NCBI RefSeq assembly: GCF_901709675.1
Contig: NC_051103.1
Location: forward strand, 8,291,501 to 8,355,500
From: Syngnathus acus
Lineage: Eukaryota; Chordata; Actinopteri; Syngnathiformes; Syngnathidae
Direction of reading: 5' to 3'
DNA: 64,000 bases
Shown: positions 35,995-47,845 of the stretch, in pieces
Layout: every line of letters starts with the position of its first letter
Position numbering within the stretch: position 1 is the first letter of the stretch
Position numbers and translations under genes: made by a program
The notes under the pieces: model-generated
The model's input: the letters and a program-made list of their open reading frames with translations, nothing else
The model's database searches: none
Told to the model about the DNA's origin: nothing

Positions 35995-37070
35995 AGTCAA
36001 TATAAAAAAGTTTTTAAAAAGCTCAAGTTTACACGTGTGAGATATCTCCAGGAATGATGGTTGGTTTTCTAACAGAATGTTTCCCTTTCGCCCGATAAAC
36101 CTCAATATCCAAAATCCTAATCACAAATTCCCCAAAGCAACAAATAAGCAAAGGGCTTGCGCTAAAACTGCCCACCATATTGACTAAAACTTCAACAGTC
36201 AAGAAAAATGCATCTGTGATCCTAGACCCTAACCTCCATGGCAGCAAGAAAAGGATGAGAGGCCAAACATTGAGCTGTTAAACTAAGCAATGCCAAAATA
36301 ACTTTGGGCTCCCCACATGGACTATCATTTACTTCAAGACACTGCAGCAAAACTTGAATTTGTTTACAAGCACACTGAGGTGAAGTTATTTATTATTATG
36401 CGTTGTTGGGGTTTTTTTCCGTGGGAGGGACGGACGGACGGGGGCTCTAATTCACTCATTACCATCCGATTGAATGCGATTTCAACCAATACTTAAGTTT
36501 GCCGAGCCGCTTTTTAACAAGGAATAGTTGTCGGTAAGTGCATGTCTCTCATGTGTGTGTTCGTTAATAGCCTTTTTAGTGGATTTCCGTTGGACATGCA
36601 CAAAAGCTTTCTGGGAAGTGGTGAAGCAGCGTTGGGCGGTCCGAAGAGTCAATCTGGTGTCTTTGGCTAGCATGTCGAGCTGTATCTGCCAGAGAGTTAT
36701 TTACAGCAGAATTTTCTCCACAGCAGTCTCTTTTTTTATTTTATTTAATAAATTCTTCACTAATTGCTCGGTACCACATGCTGATAAGAGGAAGTGATTG
36801 TTTATGATTTATTGATGAAGGAATTGAAAGTCAAAGAAGCAATCTTTCAAGATTTTGCGGTTGTAAAGTAATACTGGGAGCAAATTCGGTTCGAAAGGGA
36901 GAATGGCAAATGAGAGAACGAGGGCACAATGTCAGAGAGAATTATGTTTGCCGGGATCCTTTAATCCGGGAGAATTAGCCGTTTAAGAGCAACTCACCGT
37001 TTGTAGATTACATGTCTCAGACTCTGGAGAGTTTTCATACTCTACCTGTTTAAATATATAGGTCTAACAC
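35995..37070. other. non-coding sequence
   Basis: No gene seen between the BED remnant and the AT repeat preceding the L2 element. Open frames are all under 90 codons without motifs. Confidence 0.5.
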
Positions 37071-37088
37071 ATATATATATATATATAT

Positions 37089-37386
37089 CGCGCTATCGGG
37101 CGGACCGGGCCATTGTACGAGGGGGAACATCGCGTGGAGGTGGACTGTGCGTCTACATCCGTGAAGAATGGTGCCGGGACTTTGTTGTGAGATGCCAGCA
37201 CTGCTCGCCACTGGCGAAGTTTGTGATCTCCGGGCTGTTGGGGTCCTGAACTCTCTCCCCGTTGTTTTACTTGTGTGTTAATCGTGTGCTGTGTCTCGTC
37301 ACCGTGGGATAGGGGGAACGGTATTTCGGTTTCTTTGTGTGTCCTAGCATGAAGGAATTGACAATAAAGCTGATTCTGATTCTGAT
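37089..37386 (+). mobile_element. internally deleted L2-clade LINE copy
   Basis: From 37089 the plus strand encodes YRADRAIV, then GGTSRGGGLCVYIREEWC and RDFVVRCQHCSPL. This is the endonuclease region of L2/Rex-type LINEs (RADR..., RGGGLCVYI...WC, CSP). At about 37230-37237 it jumps to AVGVLNSLP, which resembles the last codons of the same LINE's reverse transcriptase. The 3' non-coding end follows: TCGTCACCGTGGGAT, TTTCGGTTTCTTTGTGTGTC, GACAATAAAGC and TTCTGA repeats. Nearly all of the reverse transcriptase is missing. The element sits inside an AT dinucleotide repeat, with ATATAT on both sides (37071-37088 and 37385-37394), a plausible target site. It is non-autonomous and has no intact protein. 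Confidence 0.75.
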
Positions 37387-40300
37387 ATATATATGAGTAA
37401 AGTTAGACAGTAAATTTGCTAATGTCACAATTGCAGGCCAGGGGATGAAACAGCTGTTATCTTTTCCTCATTCTCATGATCATTTGCCCCCCCCCCCCAG
37501 AAGATGTCAGCCTTATGTTGGCCCAGCCAGCGATAAGATCCACAGAGGAAATAGCAATGTGTGTTTTTAATATTCAGCGGGCGGTTATGCATTTACTCCT
37601 CTTTATATAATGAGATGCTATCGCTGCTTTTTCCCTCAACTTGATGAGGGGGTGTGAAGACAAATTTCCACCCTTTGATTAGATGTGCTTTTAGGATCAA
37701 CAGGCTTGTGTCCCTCTTTCTACTAAGCATGACTAAATCTTATGCCTGAATCAAAGAAAAACTAAATGGCAAGCTTGAAGCTGACGCTTGTTATCGTGAT
37801 GGTCTTTTTCGTCACGGTGTGGTCATGACTATATCGTTACAGATATATATTCAAAACGAGTTGAAAATGGATTTATTTTGGCTGAATTTAAACAATTTGA
37901 TAGCGAGCTCAGTTTGTTTTGAGATGACTATTGGAAGTCAAACAAAAAGGTTGAAGAGGGAACAGACAGAAGGAAAAAAGAGACCATGGAAGTCATTATC
38001 CCTTCAGCATGTAAGTGTCTTAGGTCTGTGTAAGGTTAGTGCGCTGCAATCAATTCTGAAGTAGTTGCAAGTCAGGCAAGAAGGCAACTCGTACATTCCC
38101 ATTGAATTGAAGAATGAATGTATGAAAAAAGATTGCGTGGCAGGAGGCCACGGCACGTGGGCTTTATATTCCAAAAAGCAACCTTGCATCATGTAAGGCC
38201 CCCCTCTGCCTGACCTCATAAAATAATGCATTGAAAGTAGAAGACAGGCAGGGCAGAGGAGGAGAGCAATAACAACTATTTGCACTGCACTCGCCGCAAA
38301 TCACCCCAAAAAGGCCTTGTGAGTGTGCGTACAAGAAGCCAGACTCCCATGAGTTAGGCCGAACAGCCAGACAATGATTGAGCATGGCGACGGTGACGTG
38401 GGGCACGGGGTCAGAGGAGCAGATGGATCGCTCCTCCCAATGCACCTGAGAACCAGTGCCAGGAACTTGCCCCGCCCGATGTGTGATCGCAGAAGCAGAG
38501 AGGCACACGTAGTATTCCGACAGGCCGCAAGGCCCGCAGGCGCCACCAGACAGGTGACTCATAAAACTGACATCACTGCACCCATATATATATATATATT
38601 TTTTTACATTACATTTAATGAGATTCTAATCTGTGTATCACAGTAAGAAAACATGCTAGTCATTTTTGGAGCAGCGTTGACTGCTGACCGGGAATTACGG
38701 GGGCAGAGGCTCTCTCTCCCTAAGGTGACATAGACATGATGTACACAAGCATCATCTTTTGTAATAATAGTTTGTGGGGTGCTGCGCATGGCTGTTTTTT
38801 GGAACAAGCAGACTACTGAGCGATTGCTGGAGCTTAGCCTCTACTGAATTGTCTCCTGTTGGATATCAAATGCTGGTTTTGTAAATGCTTTTATTTTCAG
38901 GAATGAATGAATAATTGCTGTCGTGACATTTGGACCAAAAACTAGGAATAAACGATGACTCGATGACAAAAATAGTTGTCGCTTCATTTGATAGTTGATT
39001 CATCGATTCATTTTAGAATTTTTCTGGTCTCAGTAGGCTAAAAGAATGTACGTTACATACAGTCAGTCCGACTGGTAAATATTTCCAATGCATTCATCGT
39101 AAGCAGTGCGTGAGAGAGTTTTCAATGTTTGCCCCATTTGCCATTGCCGTCGTTGGCGGACGCGTCGGAGCAGTCAGGAGTTTTAGTGGAGGGCTGAGTG
39201 CAGATAGTAAATGGCCGGCCGCATACTAGTATGTAGAGGAAATGTACGAGTCACACTTGATAGATAATACGGCCGGCGCAAGTCAGCTGGAACTGTCAGC
39301 CAGCCTCCTTTTTCTTCTATCTGCTTATGTCCACTCATTTGTCTGTCTGCTGTGTGTATTCTCCCTTTTTCTATCTTAGCGCTTCCTTCTTTGGTGAATC
39401 CATCTGTTGTGTAATTTCCTCTGTAGAATTGCTTTGTTCCCCCAATCACCCCGCTCTCTTATTTACTGAGTGGAGAGCAGGAATGGAGGAGGTAATGATA
39501 GCGTGACAAAAAAGGTTGGTTGTTTCTCTGCTTCTGCTCACTACTCTGTATTAGTATCTCCCTCTGGCTCGCTCCTGTTTTCTCATTATTTCCCAGTCGC
39601 ACATCCGACTTTTATCCATTTCAATATACCCCCTCAAAAAAAAAGGTGATTAGAACCTTTATTTTATTTTTTTTTACTTTGGAGGTATTCTGTCAGACAT
39701 CTGAAGGAAAAAAAAACAGCAACTCCAATGTTGTTTGACAAAAGTGGTCGCGGTTGTGATAATGACAACACGAGTTGTTTTTAAAGAAAGCCAAAAAGGT
39801 TTTGTTTTGATATCTGATCATTTTTCTTCCTGCTGTCTCTTTCTCCTCCTTGTTGGGAGCTATACGTATCGGCGCTACAAAACCTCCCTGAGATGCTCGC
39901 TGCTGACAAAGGCAAAACCAGCCTGCCGCTGGGAAACGTAGTTTCCGTCCACCCGCCTCATTTCCCAAGATGCGCCTGGCCTCAGCTTCTATAAATCAGA
40001 TCCAACGAAATGCAAATGTTGCTGGCGGGGCACTTTCCTTCTCAAAGAGATAGATAGATAGATTGCTGGATTTTGGAGCAACCTTTTTGAGTTGTGTAAT
40101 TATTGAAGCATCTTTCATGGTGTCGCAAGTGCCAGTGAGATAGTGATGCATGGCGAGGGAGAATTCCTCTGACAAAGATGAAGTCATACATTGATGAGAA
40201 ACAAGGAGTGGAGTGATGAGTGTCTTGACGTGCATGGTAGCTTTCTTAGTTGGCTAGCCAATGATGGATGTTTCTTCAACAGATTTAGTGAAAAGCAAGC

Positions 40301-41051
40301 TTTAGCTGCAGACTGGTCACTGACAGGTCCCTCTGTCCCTGACTGCTCCCCTGCGTGGAGCGCAGGTGTCAGCAAGCACTGGATGAAATACTGCCATGTC
40401 AGACCCTCTATTACGCCTCAGCGGAGAGGAAGGAGAAGTACAAGAAAAAAAAAAAAAAAGATGAGGGAGTCACGCACGATCTGTATAGTATTGATTGCTA
40501 ATCCTTTTTTCTTAAGGCCGAATTCACTTGAATATCACAAAAGTGCAAGAACTGAAGGGGGCACCATTTCATTTACTTGCGGGTGGAACAATGCTTTAAA
40601 TTCTTCGAGGTTCATTCGATCGGATAAAATAACTATGATATGTTATGCTTAAATTATGAAAATCTTAGAAATTCTCATCTACAACATTACAGTGAGAATA
40701 TTGCACACATTTAACGGAGAATGTAGAAATTGAGACGTGGGGTATCTTATTTGTACCTAATATAATAATAACAATAATAATCATCAGAATATGTCTAGGA
40801 GTTGAGCAATTGAATCAATTTAAATGAAGTCAGAGTTTGCACCAAGTCATTTTAAATGTGTAAACTGGAAAAAAGCAAAGTCTAGTCGACAGTCCGATGG
40901 GAAAAGAGAGCAAAACAAAGCAGCACCTCATACTGTGATCAAAGCAGGATAACAAAACAGAACATTTTGCGAGAAAGAAACAATACCATTTAGGAACATT
41001 CCAATCTATTTTCATGATACCCAAACACCAGTGACCCCTGGCCTGTGTTTT

Positions 41052-41053
<2 letters not shown>
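37387..41053. other. non-coding with a CpG-rich patch
   Basis: No confident gene. Positions about 38290-38555 are locally rich in CpG, open in more than one frame on both strands, and end at a possible donor (ACAG|GTGACT near 38552). I see no matching acceptor or recognisable protein. An A15 run lies near 40445. Confidence 0.45.

Positions 41054-41089
<36 letters not shown>
41054..41089. repeat. (GT)n dinucleotide repeat
   Basis: About 18 perfect GT units. Confidence 0.95.
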
Positions 41090-41090
<1 letters not shown>

Positions 41091-41680
41091 TAGCGGTCCA
41101 TTCAAGCCTGAATTAGCACTGTCACCTAAATGATCATAATGAGTCAATTTTACAAGGGGAAGTCTCTTCTACCTATTCTAATCAGCCCTGGACACAGCCA
41201 CTCTCACACACCCACCCACACACACACACACTGGCTCCCAAATATGCTGCACTGTGAGCAATCCTACGCTAATTACCTTCCAATTAGATTTACTATTATT
41301 CCCTAATAACCTGACTGGAGCAGGCTAATCATATGTTTGAGTCATGCTCTAATGCAGTCAGGCCCAGTGTGGGGTCAAACTCAATTTGGTTTAGCGACAT
41401 GGAAGGAATCTGCTCTTTCATTTGCTTTGCTGGCCCATGCTGAGCCAGACCATAGCAGGCTATAAAAATCAACTTAACGCTAAGCTGTCACTCACTTATG
41501 GCCTTTACCATAACGTGTCATTGGAACTGGGGCTTTTCACTGATAGAAAAATATACATATCTATTGTGTTTACCATTTTGTCATGAACTGTACATGCAAA
41601 TGTGTGAGTTGCTGCAGACAGACAGGTCAGGTAGGTATACCTAACCTACCTTAGTAAGATCCAATGATAGGGCTGTTTTC

Positions 41681-41705
41681 TGTGTGTGTGTGTGTGTGTG
41701 TGTGT
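41681..41705. repeat. (TG)n dinucleotide repeat
   Basis: About 12 perfect TG units. Confidence 0.93.
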
Positions 41706-44700
41706 TGGAGAGATATATGCCTGATAGCAGACTCACAAGGGGTTGCGACACTTCATCAGCTGGCATAAAGCCTCCAGTCAGCATATGTCGGTAGTGTAGT
41801 TGTGATAAGGGTTCTTCTACACACATACGTGCGCACACACACTGCTATCTGCATATTTGATCACATGTATATTTCAGTCGCTTGATTGTATTTGTTTTTA
41901 TTAACACAGAGCATGTGACAAAAAAGCCATCTATCGATCCCTGCAAAGCCGTTTAAATGTTAATGCTGTTCGTGGTTGATGCACAAAGGAGGTTATGCTG
42001 CAGATTTCTTTTTTATTCATTGAAAGGATCAAATGTGTAGCGCAATATCTGCGGGCCGAGCAGTGGCGGTCGGTACCGACACCGGCTGCTGATGCTGGCA
42101 AATAGCTGAGAGTGGAGCCCAGCTGCTTTCCGGGCTGATAGGCAGGCACTCGCTCAAGCAGGGTGTGGATGTCTGTGCTAGGGAGAGACTCCCTGGAGAG
42201 GCCCACGTTTAGCAGCAGATGCTGTTTTGCATTTTATTCAAGGCGTAGTCAGGGCGGAGCCAAGAGCTTCTGCAGACATACGTAGAAAGGAGCCAATCAT
42301 TTGACACTCTTTAGTCACGTTGCCTTGTTAGTGGCTTGCTTCAATATTTCCAAACCATATTGACAAAATAAAGCATGGCCCATAGGACTGATTTATGACT
42401 TGTGAGAAAATCTCTTAAATATTTAGCAAGAGCAGGAAGAAAGTGGAGCATGAGGGAATCAGTGTTGGCTGCTCAAAGTGAGGTGGGACCATTTTAGGAC
42501 CAAAGTAAAACATAAAAGTATTGAATGTAAATTGAAAATAGGCACTACAAAATGAATGGCTGATCAGATCAAATGAGGACGGTTAGAAGACAGGGTTTGT
42601 TGGTTCTTCATGCCAAGTCTTTGCTTCTTTTCAACAATGGCTCTGCTTCACCTCGCCCAGCAGGGACTGGGCGCTGCTCTCAAAGTCACTTCTCCTGCCG
42701 AGACAATCTGGCTGCAAAAAGACTTTGCTCCCTCCCTCCTTCCCTCCCTCACTTAATACGGTTTCACACTCTAGCAATTTTGACTTTACCTGCTCTTTCT
42801 GACCTTTTTGCTGTAATAAGGAGTTGCAAATCACAAAGCCGCCTGAATCCTCACAGGGACCTTTTGTCTGTGATGTCACACCTCCCTTTACACTTCCAAT
42901 AACAAGCACGTGGATCTGCTTAAAGAGCGAAAACTATCAATATTTGAATACCGTCAATGTGACTTTGAAGCCTCAATGTCAGCCATTTGTTAAACCCGAA
43001 TCTGGTAACGCAGCAAGAAAACATGCTGTATTCATAAAACAACACAAACATCTGCCGTGTTCATATTTTTACGTGTCGCATCTGAGATTTGGGATGTTTT
43101 TTATCATACGATAGATAAAAAGAGCCAAAAACGATAAGGCTTATCATTTGCATTATTTGACATCAAGGTGTGACAAGAGATGTTATGCCATACTTTACAT
43201 TTCACAAGAGACGCTCATCAGCATGCCGTAGATATGACATATTGCATTAATAGCAATAAAATGCATTCGAGGTTACAAAGTAATTGATGGCGGACAGAAT
43301 GTCCATTAAATGTGCACAAGATAAAATATTTGTCAAAAAAATCCAAATCAATATCATGCATGCACTTTCCAACCTGAATCTAAATATAGCGTGAATTGAT
43401 AGTACATTGTCGTCCTTTTAAGATTTGTTAGCAAGGTAGAAAATGTCGATGAGAAAGCAGGTTTCGACATAACCTTCTGTTGTCCGCTAGACTCTTATGT
43501 TGTTTTTCAAAGGCTCTTCAAATATTCGGGATCATTCACTGCAATAAGAGACTTGCATATGAAATGTTGACACCTGCTCTTGATGTCAAGGATTTCTTGT
43601 TATACTTACACACAGGAGACGCAGAAAATGTTTTGCTTTTCATACCACATGTACATTTCAAACCACTTGTTTATTTACAAATACGAGACTGTCCAACCAT
43701 CCCCAGATTTTAATCTTGGTGAAGAACATGCAGTATGTGTGAATTTTCTAGTTTAGCATTCATGGTTCACGTGTCATTAAATACAATAAAAAATAAAAAC
43801 AGAATATAATTGGCTTTTTTAAGGTAGACACAAACACTCCATAAAGATTGGTCATCTAAAACACAACAGCAGACTAAGCATGATGGCGGAAGGCACACTA
43901 AATATGGTGATGCATGGGCATCAACATACAATATTGGTTGGAAACTGCCAGGCTATGCATTTCATATCCGCCAGGGATGCTTAACAGTGGTGTGATTCAA
44001 ATCATTTCAAAGTGTGTGGTCTCCAATTAATAACATTGAGCTGCTCCCAACAAAGAAACAGTGCATAGCTCCAGCCACCCTATAAAACAATGATGTGCAA
44101 TACATTGCTTTTTGTCTAAATTCATTCAGTAAACAACACATATCAACACATGTTGAGCGCAATAGTAAGGCAGATTGGTGGGGGGAGACAGATTGTGATT
44201 TAGAAAATATTGTTACATCTTCATATGTACGTATCTGTTCAACTGTGCAGTTTTGTGTGTCTGGGTCATTTCAGTGCACTGTTATAATTGGCACCAGCCT
44301 CTCCCAGAACAATTTTCCAGGTGCTGCATAGTATTTCTGAAAGTGATTGAGTCACGGACTGCTAAATTGTTAAAGGAAAGGCCTGATGGACAGCCAACTT
44401 GCTCACTGTAGATGAAGTGCCAGAGGGGAAATATCGGAAATGTAGTTAAAGGTAAATTAGTAAAATACTTTATTGACTCTTCCATTTTTGTGGGGGATGT
44501 AGTTTGGAGGTTCCATTGTCAAACCATAAAAGAAAAAAAATCTTCCAATATTTTCAGAAGTGCAAAGTCTGAACTCTTCACAGTTTTCATAGGGTGAGGA
44601 TTCTTGATGGAGAGACCAACTTCTCAATTCAGTCATCAATTATTACTCGGAGCTTGGCCTCCCGCCTCCTGACAAGAATGTGAACCGAAAGCTGTTGAAT

Positions 44701-46271
44701 AGCATATACGTGATCATCGGATAAAAGTACATAAAAGTCATCCAGAATAGAGACACTGATCGTTGATAAATTCCAATGATCAAATGGCAATGTTTTACGT
44801 GCAAAACAAGCTGAATGGGTGAAATACTAATTCCATGTACTGTACGCCTTTGAAATGTTAATAATTAAGCACGATTGCATTAGTGGAAGAGGTCTGCGGA
44901 AGCCGACTGTGGCGAATTCAAATGTGTGCCTTTGGAATTGAACTGTAATGAGGGGGAAATGCACTTTTTGAGCAAATGATAAAACTGGGGCAAGCCACAT
45001 CAATTATTAAAGCATATTAAACCTTTGTAGATCCTCTAGGACTGTGCATACTCAACTCTTTATTTTTCCCGTTTTCCGGGTCAGTAAGCCATATATTTAC
45101 CTGGTGGGACTTATTTGCGACTCCTGCTGCTTTTAGTAGTGGAGGGACTGCCTGGTGGCAAGCCAGTTATGCTGAAAGCAGAAACACTAAAAACGACTGC
45201 ATGCAAATGAAGAGAGAAGCAGTGAGTTGCTATTAGGCGGGTTCCGTACGTGCGTTCATAGTATTCACGTCATACAAATAGGCGATTTGTGTCTTTTAAA
45301 TAAGACGACCTAGGATTTAGCTAGGATCGGCTTTTTTCTTACCACATTTTGAGCCGACAAACAGTGACACGGTAAGAACAACCAAAGCATCGAAAACGTA
45401 CTAGGCATGAACAATTCTTCCTGCTCGGAACTCCGTTTCCACAGCATGCTTCAATGTATCGACTTCAAAGCGCCATTTACAAAGGCAGCTTGGTGTAATC
45501 TTTCTGCTTCAACTGCCTGCTCGAATGTTTTGTGGCCAACTGTTTATTGTAGGAGCATCAGAGTGCAGCCCATTGAGTACGCAGGGCGCCTCGCCTGCCT
45601 ATCCTTCGTGCATTGTGCATTTCTCTGACTTCTGCTGCTTCCTCAATGAGCAGGGCTCAGCACAGGCCACACTCTTTGAATGTTGTTTGAAGTGTTTCGA
45701 CGCTGTCGTATGTCTTTATAATAGTGTCTTTTCACTATTTCTAGATTGTGTTATGTTTATTTTTAACGACACTCTGGTAGAGGAAAAAAAAGAAGCGCAA
45801 GTTAGCTTTGGGGCTGGAACAAATTAATTGCATTCCTATTCATATCTCTGGGAAATAATGCCTTGATATTTGAACATTTCAAGTTAAAAACAAAACATAC
45901 ATTATGGCCAGAAATGTATACACATATACATGTATATTGTAGTATGCAGCTGATTCCAAGTCATTAGCTTTGTATGAATGAAACAATATATTTGTTTCAA
46001 TGCAACGTGTTTAAACATGAGAAACTAGAGGAGCGCAGCATAGCTGCATTGCTTTTATTTTCCCTTCCATCATTCGATTCCCGGCGTGGCTTGTGCTGTG
46101 CGGCACAACCCCTCAACACAGGAGGTGTGTAAAAGACAGACGCAATCATTTGGCCTGTGTCATAGTGCACCGATCAACAGTCGTAACATCAAATTATAGA
46201 TCAACTATTGCTTGCTTTCACCGAGGTCCCACAGGTGGACGGAATGTTGCAAGGACGAGGAGGGGGAGAGC
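41706..46271. other. non-coding, repeat-poor
   Basis: No gene seen in 4.5 kb and almost no simple repeats. Open frames are at most about 110 codons without splice support. A possible reservoir of conserved non-coding elements, which cannot be judged without alignment. Confidence 0.45.
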
Positions 46272-46355
46272 GTGAGTGAGTGAGTGAGTGAGTGAGTGAG
46301 TGAGTGAGTGAGTGAGTGAGTGAGTGAGGGAGTGAGGGAGTGAGGGAGTGGGGGG
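46272..46355. repeat. (GAGT)n array with (GAGTGAGG)n end
   Basis: About 14 GAGT units, followed by three or four 8-bp units alternating GAGT and GAGG, ending in a G run. Confidence 0.95.
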
Positions 46356-47346
46356 CTGTGTATCCTACAACCGTATATCTCATTATTCAGCCATTAGCGC
46401 TTTTCTTTCTGGGGAAATGCCTCGCTTAAAGGAAAATATCCTCTCCACAACTGGGCTATAAATTAAATTAAGCCGTTGCATTAGAGCTGTAATGCGTGCG
46501 TGAGTGTGTCTTTCTCATTCATAATTGTTTCAGAAATGCCTTCATTTGGAGAGATGGGTGTTATGCCACATCATTGCGAGAATAGTTCAAGGAAAAGAGA
46601 GAAAGAAAAGTGAAGCAATCTTCTTGTTTTGATTGAACAAAGCCTATATAAGCAGCCGCTTGCAAAGTGCTCTTGTAGCATTGACAGCGTCTTAATCCTG
46701 TTGTAACTAAATTGATTTACAGGCGCAATCATGTATTTTGGATTAAATGCATTGAATAGTTTATAGATTTGTTTTCTCCTTTTGTGCACATGTATAGGTA
46801 CTTTTGAGGTAGCATTTTTATTTAGAAAAGAGTTGTAGGGATAGGCTTAATAAACTAGTACGTTGTAGAAAATAATTGCAGACCTTATTATCGATTAGGG
46901 GTGCCTTGTAGCAAATTTGGCATCATGGAATCTATGACTTAGCCGCAACCACTGCTGATACTGTTAATACAGTCAAAAAAATAACCACAAAATAGATGAA
47001 ATATATAATATATAAGTTCTCTTGAAGTGTGGTGCCGAGGTGTGGCAAAAAATAAACCTGTTCAAAACCAGGTCAAAATAAAAGATGCTTTAAATCTAAC
47101 AATCCTGCAGAGTCACATATATGTATATATGGGTGTGTATGAATATCTATATGTATATATTCCCCCCCGCACACAAACAAACAAACCCTCCCAACCAACC
47201 CCATCGTCTTTTATTCAATCTCCATCTCTTAAGGACCTCCCAAGCCTCCTTTGCCCCGCCTCGTCCGACTCCCTCCTCCCTTCTCCTGCTTCACGGTGTT
47301 TCTCGTTTCTGTCTCAACCCTCTCTCCCTCTCTTCCCCATTTGCAT
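46356..47346. other. non-coding upstream of exon C leader
   Basis: No gene seen. From about 47160 the sequence becomes pyrimidine-rich and approaches the exon C promoter region. Confidence 0.45.
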
Positions 47347-47503
47347 GCCCCGGCTTCGCTACCTTTCTCTCAAAGTAAACAGAGGAGAGGAGAGAAGAAT
47401 AGAAGCAGAAGCATCACTTTGCTCGCACTTCCCACGACTTCCCTTCCCGTGAAAACACTTTTACGCAGCGCTCTCCATCGCTTGGAGTTTCGTCTCTGTG
47501 TGT

Positions 47504-47550
<47 letters not shown>

Positions 47551-47719
47551 CATCCCTCGTCTGCATCCGCTGAAGTAGTAAGTGTCTGCCTGCGCATCGC
47601 TGCCGCTGAAAGAAAGCCAGAAGGGAGGGGACAACAAGTAGAGAGAGAGAGAGGTTGAGAGGTGAGAGGACAGACAGAGTGGTGCATCTGCAAGAAAGAG
47701 GTGTAAATAGTCCGTCTCT
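47347..47719 (+). promoter_or_regulatory. ATG-free promoter / 5' leader of exon C
   Basis: No ATG occurs on the plus strand between the one at 47345 and the start at 47720, while about six CAT triplets occur. The stretch includes an AGAGG-rich block, a GT microsatellite at about 47497-47548 and a GAGA run at 47641-47652. It is more CpG-bearing than its surroundings. An in-frame TAG at 47708-47710 closes the frame just before the first ATG. I infer a promoter and first-exon leader. The transcription start itself cannot be fixed. Confidence 0.5.
47497..47548. repeat. (GT)n repeat in the exon C leader
   Basis: GT repeat with a few GGGT units, lying 170-220 bp upstream of the exon C start codon. 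Confidence 0.93.
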
Positions 47720-47845
47720 ATGAGAAAGGGGTCCCGTCTTCACATGCTGTGCTCTATGGCAAACTCTGGCTGTGTTCTGCTGTCCGGGACCGGAATGTTA
47801 CCCCATTCTCTGCAATGCCCCCCTGCCTTCCTCTACCTGCCCCAG
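47720..47845 (+). CDS. candidate first coding exon (C), unidentified gene
   Basis: The open frame runs 42 codons from ATG 47720 to a very strong donor CCCCAG|GTAAGA at 47845/47846, leaving phase 0. Later in-frame ATGs at 47744 and 47756 give shorter starts (MLCSMANSG... and MANSGCVLL...). None has a strong Kozak context; the third has G at +4. The peptide includes MANSGCVLLSGTGMLPHSL and QCPPAFLYLPQ. It is hydrophobic and proline/leucine-rich, with no charged stretch after residue 8, and looks like an alternative N-terminus rather than a folded domain. A TAG is in frame 10 bp upstream of the first ATG. I do not recognise the family. Its phase matches exon B, which fits an alternative promoter of the same gene, with shared exons downstream of this window. 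Confidence 0.5.

Noticed and set aside
40191-40652. 153-codon plus-strand open frame
   Set aside because: Contains an A15 run giving a poly-lysine stretch. No family resemblance and no splice support.
47720-47845. Naming exon C as an alternative N-terminus of a known neuronal RNA-binding protein gene such as rbfox1
   Set aside because: The phase and the long alternative-promoter architecture fit that kind of gene, but the residues do not clearly match any N-terminus I can recall, so no symbol is given.
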